Shown: positions 17,304 through 26,256, numbered from the stretch's first letter. The stretch is 64,000 nt of DNA from JAJFKX01 sp965230265 (GCA_965230265.1 OZ245999.1:2542001-2606000), one strand, 5' to 3'. A program made the numbers and translations. Notes: generated from the sequence alone by a model not told the origin.

Positions 17304-18539
17304 ATGATCACTAACGATGCTGTCATTCTAGGACTCTTATTGGCTATTTTGGCCATTGTTTTTAAAACTTCCAGCAGCGATCACCCGGTGCTGAAGAAGT
17401 TTTACTCCATCATTCCGATGTTGTTGTTGTGCTATTTCCTGCCGTCTTTGTTGACCACCTTCAACCTGGTCGATGGGGAAAACTCAAACCTGTACTACAT
17501 GGCATCGCGGTATTTATTGCCGGCTTGTCTGATCCTACTCACTTTAAGTGTCGATCTCAAAGAAATCATGCGCCTGGGTTACAAACCGCTGGTGATGTTT
17601 TTGACAGCGACCGTCGGCATCATTATCGGTGGCCCGTTGGCGATCTGGATCGTTTCCTGGTTTTCTCCTGAAACCGTCGGCGGCGCAGGGCCCGAAGCCG
17701 TTTGGCGCGGCATGACCACAGTGGCCGGTAGTTGGATCGGCGGTGGCGCCAATCAAGCCGCCATGTATGAGGTGTTTCAACCTTCAGATCCCTTGTTCAG
17801 TGTGATGATTACCGTGGATATTATTGTTGCCGAGGTGTGGATGCTGTTCCTGCTGCTGGGCATCGGTAAGAAAGACAAACTGGATAAGTTCTTTAGAGCA
17901 GACTCCTCTTCGGTAGATCACCTGCAGGAAAAAATGGAGACTTACGGCAAAAGCATCGAACGAAACCCCAGCACCACCGATTTAATGGTGATGTTGGGCA
18001 TCGCTTTCGCCGGCACCGCCTTTGCCCACCAGATGGCCGACCTGATTGCTCCCTGGGTACAAACCAATGCGCCGGGACTGGCAAAATTCAGTCTGACTTC
18101 AAAATTCTTCTGGCTGATTGTGATTGCCACTGCCATTGGCGTGTGTCTGTCGTTCAGCAAAGCACGGAAATATGAAGGCGCGGGTGCATCAAAAATCGGT
18201 ACTGTCTTTATTTTCGTTTTGGTGGCGACCATTGGCATGAAGATGGACATCAAAGCCATCTTTGAAGATTATCAACTGTTCATCGTTGGCAGCATTTGGA
18301 TGTTAATTCACATCATCCTGCTGGTGATCGTCGGCTATGCCATCAGGGCGCCTTACTTCTTCCTTGCCATCGGCTCAAAAGCCAATATTGGTGGTGCCGC
18401 CTCTGCGCCGGTTTTAGCCGCTGCATTCCACCCGTCACTGGCACCGGTGGGTGTGTTGCTGGCGGTATTCGGCTACGTTCTGGGTACTTACGGTGCCTGG
18501 CTGTGTGGAATACTGATGCAAGCGGTTGCCCCGGTCTAA
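17304..18539 (+). CDS. DUF819 family integral membrane protein
   Basis: A 411-aa protein with about 10-12 hydrophobic segments, matching the DUF819 (YjcL-like) family in its start MITNDAVILGLL, in SSSDHPVLKKFY after the first segment, and in the glycine-rich GSWIGGGANQAAM and GSKANIGGAASAPVLAAAF. The last two motifs look like paired re-entrant loops of a transporter, but no substrate is known. An in-frame ATG at 17220 has a nearby purine-rich stretch yet would add 28 residues before the family start, so 17304 is preferred. Function unknown. Confidence 0.8.
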   Translation: MITNDAVILGLLLAILAIVFKTSSSDHPVLKKFYSIIPMLLLCYFLPSLLTTFNLVDGENSNLYYMASRYLLPACLILLTLSVDLKEIMRLGYKPLVMFLTATVGIIIGGPLAIWIVSWFSPETVGGAGPEAVWRGMTTVAGSWIGGGANQAAMYEVFQPSDPLFSVMITVDIIVAEVWMLFLLLGIGKKDKLDKFFRADSSSVDHLQEKMETYGKSIERNPSTTDLMVMLGIAFAGTAFAHQMADLIAPWVQTNAPGLAKFSLTSKFFWLIVIATAIGVCLSFSKARKYEGAGASKIGTVFIFVLVATIGMKMDIKAIFEDYQLFIVGSIWMLIHIILLVIVGYAIRAPYFFLAIGSKANIGGAASAPVLAAAFHPSLAPVGVLLAVFGYVLGTYGAWLCGILMQAVAPV

Positions 18540-18590
18540 AGACAGTGCCTTAATTTTTTCAGCCGCATGTCAATTTACTAAGATTGTTCT

Positions 18591-19157
18591 ATGGACATTT
18601 GGCCTTTCAACAACATCCCCGACTTTGACCGGGACGAATGGCCTCATTGGATTGATGAAGATGGTGATGGGGAAGATACCCGTCAAGAAATTCTTGAGCG
18701 CGATAGCCTGACCCCGGTAGTGCGTGAGGGCGGACGTATTAGAGAGGGACTGTGGGTGTGCCTGTATACAGGAAGGGTGATACAGGATGCGGCACGGATG
18801 GACATTGATCACGTCATAGCGTTGAAGGAAGCACATCGCTTTGGCGGGTTCGAATGGGATACGGATAAACGCAGAGCACTCGCCAACGACCCAGAGAACC
18901 TGCTGGCTGTATATCGATCCTCTAATCGAGCCAAGGGATTTAAAAATTCCTATGAAGGAATGCCCCCCAACATTGCCCATTGGGCACGTTACTTGATTCT
19001 CAGAGAACGAGTGATTGAAAAGTATGAACTGACACAATCAGCAGCAGAACGGAGAGCTGTTGAGTTCTACAGAGACAAATGGGTGACTCATCAGCATTGG
19101 ATACGCATGGGCCGGGTGAGAAGATTCCTTGCTCGTTGGATTCCTGGGATATTTTAG
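18591..19157 (+). CDS. HNH endonuclease of the DUF1524/GmrSD C-terminal type
   Basis: A 188-aa basic protein. The core MDIDHVIALKEAHRFGG (about 65-81) is the beta-beta-alpha metal (HNH) DH motif. It is followed by ANDPENLLAVYRSSNRAKG (N and R/K residues) and a Pro/Trp-rich tail. This order fits the DUF1524-type nuclease domain found at the C terminus of GmrSD restriction enzymes and in stand-alone secreted nucleases. No clear signal peptide is present, so it is probably intracellular. It is the first gene of an AT-rich accessory stretch (18.6-21.4 kb), with 51 nt after the DUF819 gene. Biological role not proven. Confidence 0.72.
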   Translation: MDIWPFNNIPDFDRDEWPHWIDEDGDGEDTRQEILERDSLTPVVREGGRIREGLWVCLYTGRVIQDAARMDIDHVIALKEAHRFGGFEWDTDKRRALANDPENLLAVYRSSNRAKGFKNSYEGMPPNIAHWARYLILRERVIEKYELTQSAAERRAVEFYRDKWVTHQHWIRMGRVRRFLARWIPGIF

Positions 19158-19354
19158 GGTTGGTGTGGTTACGTCACTATCGTGAAAAAGTATCGATTTT
19201 TGCCCCCCATATATTTGTCTGATGTTTTATTGTACTGAGTGAGAGTGTCCCAATTGGTTGCAAAGCATTGAAGTACTTATTACGTATGGAAGCGTCGCAA
19301 ATTTGCCTTGAGCGATCATTAAATAGTATTTATTCTCAGATGCTCTTTTGTTAC

Positions 19355-20053
19355 TTAACGTTGATAGTAAGCCGATTCAATGAATAAATTCTCAGGTGTT
19401 ACCGGCTCTCTAATTCTACCATCCAAGTCGATACGGCATGCTTCAGGTGAAATGCTTAGGTGAAAAGAAGACACTAATATTTTCCCCCACGGATAATCAA
19501 TAGAACACTTAACTTCCTGAGGGTTAAGAGCGCACTTGACTATAAGTGGCTCTCCGATGCTCGCTAATTTCTTGCCGATTGGCGTATCTAACTCAACGCC
19601 CATATGGACCTGCTCTCCACCATACATGCCCAGCAAGTATTCAGAACCACGACTACCATATGCATCTAGGGTAAAGTTAAACCATAACATTGAGTCTCTA
19701 GTATCGGATTGCCTAGCTTGATGTGATGACCATAAACTTTGAAGCCAATTGATCTCATCTTCCTCAAACATATGACCAAAACGTTGGAGGAAATCAGCCC
19801 GTATCTCAGCTCCTGTGCGAATGAGCAACCCATTTTTTTCAATGTCAGAGCGTATCGCGTTAGTGTAATGAATCCCCCAGACCTGCCTTTGCATACAATA
19901 GTGATCAAGTTCTATCGCAATCTTATTAACCTCAGGGTGTTGGACCAGCTCTTCAGAAAATTTCTCATCCAGACACTGTGACACAATAGAACTAAGCAAC
20001 AGTATCAGTTCTTTGGGTAAAAGATCAGGCCTTTGTAAATCTACGATGCCCAC
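19355..20053 (-). CDS. unrecognised 232-aa protein of the accessory segment
   Basis: No confident family assignment. It starts with GTG at 20053 (AGGT upstream) and has no signal peptide or membrane segment. The middle contains VWGIHYTN...IEKNGLL (about 59-76) and YGSRGSEYLLGMYGGEQVHMG (about 133-152, interrupted here by inference). An aromatic-rich His-Tyr-Thr strand followed by a glycine-Leu-Leu turn and later Ser-x-Glu and Gly-Gly-Glu motifs resembles ADP-ribosyltransferase-fold enzymes (H-Y-E type), but this is only a pattern impression. It lies 121 nt downstream of the McrB-like HNH gene on the same strand and shares its AT-rich composition, so the two may form a unit. Confidence 0.55.
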   Translation of the reverse strand: MGIVDLQRPDLLPKELILLLSSIVSQCLDEKFSEELVQHPEVNKIAIELDHYCMQRQVWGIHYTNAIRSDIEKNGLLIRTGAEIRADFLQRFGHMFEEDEINWLQSLWSSHQARQSDTRDSMLWFNFTLDAYGSRGSEYLLGMYGGEQVHMGVELDTPIGKKLASIGEPLIVKCALNPQEVKCSIDYPWGKILVSSFHLSISPEACRIDLDGRIREPVTPENLFIESAYYQR

Positions 20054-20174
20054 TAGTCTTTTACCTATTCTACTCCACAGGTTACTTGGTTAATCACGCT
20101 TATCAATTAGGCTGAAGTTTGCCCAAAACGGTCATCCTAAATAATGTTTTGTCACTCATTTTCCAGTTTTGTGC

Positions 20175-21404
20175 CTATTTTTGACTAGAGAGTTTTTCGA
20201 TTAATGCATCGCGTTTTCTATATTTATTATTTTTGCGTAACCAATAGTGGGCAAGGTAGTGACAGTTCGGGCAAAGTGTTAATAAATCTTCAATGCTGGT
20301 ATTCTTTGGCGATCGCCTCTCAGACAGAGGGTCCAAATGATGAACATGAACGATTTGCTTCTTAAATGAAAAAGCACAAACTTGGCAAGTATAGTTGTCA
20401 CGTATTTTCACTTGCTTAACGAGTTTAGCTGACCGTTGTAATCTAAACCCAGAACTCGGTACTTTTTTACCTTCTTCTTGCACTGGATTGCCTTCAAATG
20501 AAAGATTCTCTGCTTCCTGTTCGTGCTGCAACTCGTGATTGATTGATGCATTCGTTTGTTCTACTTTCAGCTCTTTCCCGACCCAAAGTGGTTTCAAAGA
20601 ACTTGAATAGAAAAACCATCGGTATTTTGAGTCCAACCCATTCTCGTGCTCATACTGTTGATAGAGGCGTTCCCGAATTAGCTTTATCTTCTCTTCTCTA
20701 CAGCTAACATCTTGACGATCTGAGATAACGTGGCTAAAGACGCCCGTAATTTTTTCTTTATGCCCTGCAGAGATAATTGACTCATACTTTTCTGGGTTTG
20801 AGAGATGCAGCAGAGCTGAGTGAACGCCACAGGTTACCGACACGGAGAAGTATTCATTTGCGTCAGTTCCTTTATAAATTGCATCGTAACAAATGTCTGA
20901 TAACCGCCTTTTTACCGATTGTGAATCTGTTAATTTGTTATCATTCTTGAGTAGATTTAAAAGTCTGAATATAGCAACTAGCTCATTGTATTTATTTAGT
21001 AAGTACCAAGGTCCAGGGTTGGCAATAGTGTGTGGTGAACCAAAGAAGAATTGGTTACCAGATACAATCTCATCATTGAACCACCTTTGAACATATTTTC
21101 GTTTTCCCTCAGCTGAGATATTCGCTACGGGCATCGCCCAGAGGTACTCAGCATTTACAAAGACGATTTTTGTTTCTAGAGGTGCTTCGAAGAACTGCTG
21201 GGCGACTTTTTCCTCGAAACTTTCCTTTGAATCATCGTATCTCTCAACAAACCTAGTTTCGATATCTTCTAACGCTCTATTTAGATCGAGTACCTGAGAA
21301 TGTTTCGTAACGTAGCTATTTCTTTCGATAACAAACCGTTTTAGAAACTCATCAAAAACTCGGTAGGAATGAAACTGTTGCCAGTTAAGATTATAGCCTG
21401 CCAT
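20175..21404 (-). CDS. HNH endonuclease with restriction-like N-terminal domain
   Basis: A 409-aa protein with an excellent ribosome binding site (GGGAGGAG, 8 nt before ATG). The C-terminal domain (about 325-405) is a classical HNH nuclease: RDNYTCQVCAF, VHVHHLDPLSE, IEDLLTLCPNCHYLAH, i.e. two CxxC zinc knuckles around the HH catalytic site. The N-terminal 250 residues contain ALLHLSNPEKYESIISAGHKEKI, which resembles a segment shared by McrB-like restriction ATPases and related nucleases. A charged linker (about 260-315) joins the halves. No ATPase motif is present. The likely role is DNA cleavage in host defence (inference). Codon use is AT-rich compared with the flanks, suggesting transfer. 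Confidence 0.72.
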   Translation of the reverse strand: MAGYNLNWQQFHSYRVFDEFLKRFVIERNSYVTKHSQVLDLNRALEDIETRFVERYDDSKESFEEKVAQQFFEAPLETKIVFVNAEYLWAMPVANISAEGKRKYVQRWFNDEIVSGNQFFFGSPHTIANPGPWYLLNKYNELVAIFRLLNLLKNDNKLTDSQSVKRRLSDICYDAIYKGTDANEYFSVSVTCGVHSALLHLSNPEKYESIISAGHKEKITGVFSHVISDRQDVSCREEKIKLIRERLYQQYEHENGLDSKYRWFFYSSSLKPLWVGKELKVEQTNASINHELQHEQEAENLSFEGNPVQEEGKKVPSSGFRLQRSAKLVKQVKIRDNYTCQVCAFSFKKQIVHVHHLDPLSERRSPKNTSIEDLLTLCPNCHYLAHYWLRKNNKYRKRDALIEKLSSQK

Positions 21405-21617
21405 AAATGATTCTCCTCCCTCTTCGAAATCACCTAGAGCTACTTCAATCTACTCCTGGTCGTTAAAAAGCTAAAAACTAAGTATATGGTTTTACTATGT
21501 CCGCCTTGAGTATACAACCGCCATTTTCAAATTTCACCACTACTCAAACTAGCCTGTCACATCAAATCATCGCTTTCACAATTTATTACTGGTATCTAAA
21601 TCAGCCTGATTTCCTAA

Positions 21618-22487
21618 TTACACAATCAGGAATGGTTTCTTAGGCTGTTGTAAAACGTCAGACTCAAGCATAAACGCCCGTGCCTGCCACCCCCAACCAT
21701 CTACAGCAATCTGATTATCCACACACATATCCAGCTGCTGCCGAGCAAACATATTGCTATTGATAGATGGGTATCGCCCAGTTAACTTGACCAAACCCAA
21801 CAACACTTTTAATACCGGCAAAGGCAGGCTTAGTGGCTTACCATACCCCAACGCCTGACAAACCGCTTCTACTATCTGCCGATACGTCAACCGCGTTTCA
21901 CCCCCTACATACCAGCAACCGGTTTGCGGCTGTTCGATTAATTTCAGACTGGCAATGGCCAGATCATCGGCATGGACAGGCTGGCGCAGGCCGTTGGCAT
22001 TGCGGGCGATGGGGATATAGCCGAACTGATCGGCCAGTTTGGCCAATAGGCAGACATTGCTGTCCAGGCCAGCGCCATACACCATGGTCGGACGCAAAAT
22101 GGCACAGTGGATATCGCGTTTATCGGCCAGCTGGTTTAATTGCTGCTCCTGTGCGGCAATGCCTTGAATCAGGCTGGCCTCTTTGGCATTGCTGGAATCA
22201 TGCTTAAATCGGATACTGCTCGTACTAATCGCCACCAGTCGGTCTACCCGCGAGCATTGCTGAAGCAACTCAATGGTGATCGATAATGGCCCGGCAGAAA
22301 CAATGCCTTCAATGCTATCCAGCCCTTCCAGTTTTTCCAGCGAACACCAATTGAGATTCTCATGCTCAGCAATCCACTCAGGTCTGCTCTGACGTGAAAC
22401 AGCAATCACCTGATGACCACTTTGCAGCAAGCGTGGAATCAGAAAATACCCAATTTGCGAGCTGGCACCGGTGACCAGGATCTTCAT
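21618..22487 (-). CDS. NAD(P)-dependent epimerase/dehydratase (extended SDR)
   Basis: A 289-aa Rossmann-fold enzyme. The N-terminal VTGASSQIGYFLIPRLL is the GxxGxxG-like dinucleotide-binding loop. A catalytic Tyr-Lys pair is not in a standard YxxxK; RPTMVYGAGLD marks the usual substrate-side strand. Members act on nucleotide sugars (epimerase, dehydratase or 4-ketoreductase), and the position as last gene of a polysaccharide operon fits such a role. It overlaps the preceding glycosyltransferase gene by 4 nt. The absence of a clear YxxxK makes the reaction uncertain. Confidence 0.75.
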   Translation of the reverse strand: MKILVTGASSQIGYFLIPRLLQSGHQVIAVSRQSRPEWIAEHENLNWCSLEKLEGLDSIEGIVSAGPLSITIELLQQCSRVDRLVAISTSSIRFKHDSSNAKEASLIQGIAAQEQQLNQLADKRDIHCAILRPTMVYGAGLDSNVCLLAKLADQFGYIPIARNANGLRQPVHADDLAIASLKLIEQPQTGCWYVGGETRLTYRQIVEAVCQALGYGKPLSLPLPVLKVLLGLVKLTGRYPSINSNMFARQQLDMCVDNQIAVDGWGWQARAFMLESDVLQQPKKPFLIV

Positions 22488-23338
22488 TGTGCAGGCTCGG
22501 TGTTGGTCTTTGTTGCAAATACGCCGGATAACAGCACAAACAGAAAATGCAGCATTGCCAGTACCGGCATCAGCGTCCAGGTCAGTATTGAGCCCCCATG
22601 ATGCTTGGTCAGATAGCGCAATAAACTTATGTGCTTGTACCAGCTAACCCGAATGGCCTGCCGTTGGCTGGAATGTCCACCCAGATGTTTAACTCTGGCC
22701 CTTGGCTGTAACCACACTCCCCAGCTTTGCTGCTGCATACGGGCCATTAAGTCCAGATCTTCAAAATGCAGAAAAAAGCCATCATCCATGCCTTTGACCG
22801 CATCCCAGGCACTGCGCCGAATCAACATGCAGGCGCCGCTGACAGCCGGCAATGCTGTGGCTTGTTCAGGAATGGCTTGCGAGCGTAAATCGAGTGCCGC
22901 CTTTTTACCCATGTACGCCTGCAGAATCCGCCAGGGTGTCGGTAAATGACGGCGGCTGCCGCTTTGCTCCTGACCCTGTGCGTCATAAACCAGTGGCGCG
23001 CACAGCCCGGCATCAGGCTGCGATGTCATCACATCAATTAACTGAGTCAGTGCATTCTCGGATAAGTCACAGTCCGGATTTAAAATCAGCACCAAAGGCG
23101 TATCGGTCTGAGCCACGCCCTGATTACAGGCATGGGCAAAACCCCGATTTTTTTGATTAATGATGCAGTGCAGCGTTTCGCTATCGGCCAGGCCTGCCAT
23201 CGACTGATCACTGGAGGCATTATCCACCACCACGGTTTTTTGCACTGACAACTTTTGCAGCTGGCTCAGCAATGACTGCAGCAACGGCCCCGTATTGTAA
23301 TTAACGATAACGACACTGACCGCAGCGGAGGCTTGCAT
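22484..23338 (-). CDS. family 2 glycosyltransferase (rhamnosyltransferase-like)
   Basis: A 284-aa GT-A fold transferase: SVVIVNYNTGPLLQSLL at the N terminus, VVVDNASSDQS, the metal-binding LILNPDCDL (DxD-like), and GACMLIRRSAWDAVKGMDDGFFLHFEDLDL, with the acceptor-side acid residues. A C-terminal hydrophobic segment (about 250-275) probably anchors it to the inner membrane. The pattern is that of WbbL-type rhamnosyltransferases of O-antigen or capsule assembly. It sits between the methyltransferase and the SDR gene in one operon. Confidence 0.88.
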   Translation of the reverse strand: MQASAAVSVVIVNYNTGPLLQSLLSQLQKLSVQKTVVVDNASSDQSMAGLADSETLHCIINQKNRGFAHACNQGVAQTDTPLVLILNPDCDLSENALTQLIDVMTSQPDAGLCAPLVYDAQGQEQSGSRRHLPTPWRILQAYMGKKAALDLRSQAIPEQATALPAVSGACMLIRRSAWDAVKGMDDGFFLHFEDLDLMARMQQQSWGVWLQPRARVKHLGGHSSQRQAIRVSWYKHISLLRYLTKHHGGSILTWTLMPVLAMLHFLFVLLSGVFATKTNTEPAQ

Positions 23339-23347
23339 GATGTACTG

Positions 23348-24205
23348 TTATTGATTATCCAGTTTGGCGCGCAGTGCCTGGATTCGCTGATCACGCTCGA
23401 TTAAATCATGACCAGCCTTGATGTTTTTTCTGACCTGCTCGTTATAGTGCTGATAAACACTTTCATCCTTATCACCAAACAGGCACAAGCCGGGAATATT
23501 TTTCGGCAGGTAGGCATCATCCTGCGCACAAACGGCAATATTGTATAAAGCCGGATACGGCGCGCTGCTGCTGGAACTCACGGCCGAGTCGTCCTGGACC
23601 TGAAACAAACCGTTTTGTTCTGCATTGTCCTCTTCTGACCAGATCACCGACTGAAACAGCAGTTTCTGACCATACAAACGAACCGCACCAAAGTGCTGCT
23701 GGAGTAATTCGATAAACTGCTCGCGATAAAGCTCTTTAACGTGATGCGGATTATCGTAATCATTGGCATCCGAATACCAGCGCTTATCCGGCGAGGAAAT
23801 AATCACAAACCCTTCAGGTTTTAATACCCGTCGAAACTCCTCCAGCATCTCCTGTTGCTGCGGCAAATGTTCAATGGTTTCGAATGAGACAATGGCATCA
23901 AAAGCTGCATCTGCAAAGGGCATGTCGGTGACACTGGCCTGATGGAAACCCTGCCCATAACGCTGCTGCGCGTGCTGTATGCTGCTCGCATCAATGTCCA
24001 CGCCCACCGCACTGGCAGCAGAGGCGCGCAAGATGGCCGTGCCATAGCCTTCCCCGCAGGCGGCATCACAGACCTGTAGGCCTTTGACCAGTTCACTGGC
24101 AAAAGCATAACGATGCATATGCTCATACCAGATTTCGCGAACGCACTCAGGGGTAAAACGCTCGCCGGTAAATTCCAGTGTGTTATCTGACATCGTATTA
24201 CTCAA
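23348..24205 (-). CDS. SAM-dependent methyltransferase of the polysaccharide operon
   Basis: A 285-aa class I methyltransferase: motif I VCDAACGEGYGTAIL (about 46-60), VGVDIDASSI as the acidic loop, and FDAIVSFETIEHLPQQ, a form typical of sugar-modifying enzymes near O-antigen clusters. The C-terminal 30 residues are charged and heptad-like (RDQRIQALRAKLDNQ), perhaps a short coiled coil. It overlaps the upstream glycosyltransferase gene by 8 nt. It may methylate a sugar, possibly as chain terminator for the ABC exporter (inference). Confidence 0.85.
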   Translation of the reverse strand: MSNTMSDNTLEFTGERFTPECVREIWYEHMHRYAFASELVKGLQVCDAACGEGYGTAILRASAASAVGVDIDASSIQHAQQRYGQGFHQASVTDMPFADAAFDAIVSFETIEHLPQQQEMLEEFRRVLKPEGFVIISSPDKRWYSDANDYDNPHHVKELYREQFIELLQQHFGAVRLYGQKLLFQSVIWSEEDNAEQNGLFQVQDDSAVSSSSSAPYPALYNIAVCAQDDAYLPKNIPGLCLFGDKDESVYQHYNEQVRKNIKAGHDLIERDQRIQALRAKLDNQ

Positions 24206-25046
24206 TGGTGGTTGTTTGCTGCTTTATTAATTGCTGATAAATCTCGCCGATTTTTTGACGCCTGCTGTGCAACGGGTCATTAGCGATAAATTCGTGCACG
24301 CTGTTCATATAATCCGGGTAGCGCGCCAGTACTTTGTTTAACGCCTCGTCATTGGGCTGCAAGCCCAAATCTTGAAAAGACTGATTGCCCACATGCGCCA
24401 CATAGGCATTATCGCAGAGAATATTGCGAAAACCCGCTGCCTGTGCCCGACAGCTGTAGTCATTTTCTTCGCCATAACCATGGCCGTAATGCTCTGCATC
24501 CAATAAACCAATGGTATCAATGCACTGGCGCTTGATCAGCATACAAAAACCCACGGCGGTTGGCACCTGTGGATACAGCGGATTACCGGCCAGCTCGCAG
24601 GCCAGTTCGCAGGCCTTGGCCATTAATGCTGGAAACTGCGGTACCTGGTGATTAACACACAACTCAGGCACCGAGGCAATCTCGCCATTATTGGTCATCG
24701 GCGTAACCGTTGCCACCTGATGTTGTTCACCCGCCGCCTGCAGCTTTTCATACCAGCCATCGGTGACGATGGTGTCCTGGTTTAGCAGTATCACGTCACC
24801 ATCGCAGGCAGAGATGCCGCGATTAACGGTGGCAACAAACCCCAGGTTTTTTTCATTGCGTAAAACGGTCAGGTCATCAAAACCGCTGCCCTGCAGGTTC
24901 TGTAAAAATGCACCGACACGAGCATCGGGTGATGCATCATTAATCACGATGATGGGTGCCTGTGCAGCAGTCTGCAGCAATGATGAAAACAGCTGCTCCA
25001 GCATGGCATAGGCATTGTAGACAGGAATGATGATGGCCGTATTCAA
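24198..25046 (-). CDS. family 2 glycosyltransferase
   Basis: A 282-aa GT-A glycosyltransferase: AIIIPVYNAYAMLEQLF, IVINDASPDARV, NLGFVATVNRGI, and VILLNQDTIVTDGWYEKL with its acidic metal site. A later GYGEENDYSCRA resembles the ED catalytic/acceptor motif of rhamnosyl- and other GT2 enzymes. It has no membrane segment. It lies 15 nt after the ABC ATPase gene and overlaps the methyltransferase gene. Confidence 0.87.
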   Translation of the reverse strand: MNTAIIIPVYNAYAMLEQLFSSLLQTAAQAPIIVINDASPDARVGAFLQNLQGSGFDDLTVLRNEKNLGFVATVNRGISACDGDVILLNQDTIVTDGWYEKLQAAGEQHQVATVTPMTNNGEIASVPELCVNHQVPQFPALMAKACELACELAGNPLYPQVPTAVGFCMLIKRQCIDTIGLLDAEHYGHGYGEENDYSCRAQAAGFRNILCDNAYVAHVGNQSFQDLGLQPNDEALNKVLARYPDYMNSVHEFIANDPLHSRRQKIGEIYQQLIKQQTTTIE

Positions 25047-25061
25047 TGTGGTACTACCGCT

Positions 25062-26240
25062 TTATTCAATCCACTCATGCTGCAACCGCACCATACCCTG
25101 CTCCTGGGTTTTGGCCGTAAAGGTCATATCAACCACGCGGTTATCACACACTCGCATGCCTTCTGGGTCCAGCGCATGGGCACGGATTTCGTATTTGCCC
25201 GGCAGTAGCTGGATATCTTCAAACAGTAAAGTGAAGACATAATCATCACCGCGGCGAGTTGCGGTAACCTGATCCTGCTCACTGGTCACCCCGTAGACCG
25301 CGACTCGATCCACCCGCACAATGCTGATACCGGCGACCGGTGCGCGCCCGTCCGGTGATGCCATCACCATTTCCACGATCACATCGGCAGGATATTCAAA
25401 CCAGGCTTTTTCCTGACGATCGCCATCCATGCAGCGCAAGGATTTAATATGGTATCGGCCATTATCGGGGCTGTTGTTGCTCGGCAGTTTTTTGCGCGGG
25501 TTGCGCTGCTCCTGATGCCAGGACATATAGGCCTGGGTGACCTGATGCGATTCACCCTGCAAATGAATTTTGCCGTCTTTTAGCCACACGGTATTGGCAC
25601 ATAAACGGGTGATCAGATACATGCTGTGCGAAACCATCAGCAATGTACCGCCGTTTTTCAGGTAATGATCAATCCAGCGTATGCAGCGCTTTTGAAAAGA
25701 CTCATCTCCGACTGCCAATACTTCATCGGTAATAAGTAGCTCAGGAGATACCGCGGTGCAAATGGAAAAGCCCAAACGCACGATCATGCCCGATGAATAA
25801 TGCCGCACTGGGTTATGAATGTTTTCGCCCAGCCCGGAGAACTCGATGATCGAATCCAGTTTTTGCTTGACCTCTTTGCGCGACATACCCAGTAACTGGG
25901 CTTTTAGGAAAATATTTTCATAACCGGTTTTGGAATCATCAAAACCGGCACCCAGTTCAATCAGCATCGCAAATTGGCAATGCCGCTGGATGCTACCGTG
26001 ACTGGGCTCAATGATTCCGGAGATAATTTTCAGCAGTGTTGATTTGCCTGCACCATTGGCCCCAACAATGCCCAGTGAACGACCGGCAACCACTTCCAGA
26101 TCAATATTAGACAATACGGTTTTGGGGTTATGTTCTGCTTTGCCGGCAAGTATTTTGAACAGGTACAGCAGTTTGCTGGAACTGGTTAAACGCTGCGGAT
26201 AATGTTTTCCAATATTTTCAAGTTGCAGTAGTTTCTTCAT
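25062..26240 (-). CDS. polysaccharide ABC exporter ATPase with C-terminal sugar-binding domain (Wzt-like)
   Basis: A 392-aa protein. The N-terminal cassette (about 1-240) has Walker A VGANGAGKSTLL, signature YSSGMIVRLGF and Walker B LLITDEVLAVGDESF, a form specific to polysaccharide and teichoic-acid exporters. The C-terminal part (about 250-390) is beta-rich and matches in position the Wzt carbohydrate-binding domain, which in O9a/O8-type systems recognises the finished chain end. Directly downstream of its permease (16-nt gap). It powers export of an undecaprenyl-linked glycan across the inner membrane. Confidence 0.9.
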   Translation of the reverse strand: MKKLLQLENIGKHYPQRLTSSSKLLYLFKILAGKAEHNPKTVLSNIDLEVVAGRSLGIVGANGAGKSTLLKIISGIIEPSHGSIQRHCQFAMLIELGAGFDDSKTGYENIFLKAQLLGMSRKEVKQKLDSIIEFSGLGENIHNPVRHYSSGMIVRLGFSICTAVSPELLITDEVLAVGDESFQKRCIRWIDHYLKNGGTLLMVSHSMYLITRLCANTVWLKDGKIHLQGESHQVTQAYMSWHQEQRNPRKKLPSNNSPDNGRYHIKSLRCMDGDRQEKAWFEYPADVIVEMVMASPDGRAPVAGISIVRVDRVAVYGVTSEQDQVTATRRGDDYVFTLLFEDIQLLPGKYEIRAHALDPEGMRVCDNRVVDMTFTAKTQEQGMVRLQHEWIE

Positions 26241-26256
26241 GATGGACCTGGGGCAC

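Noticed and set aside
21605..21630. CCTGATT...AATCAGG inverted repeat at the end of the polysaccharide operon
   Set aside because: A 7-bp stem with a 12-nt loop that overlaps the last codons; too weak to call a terminator.
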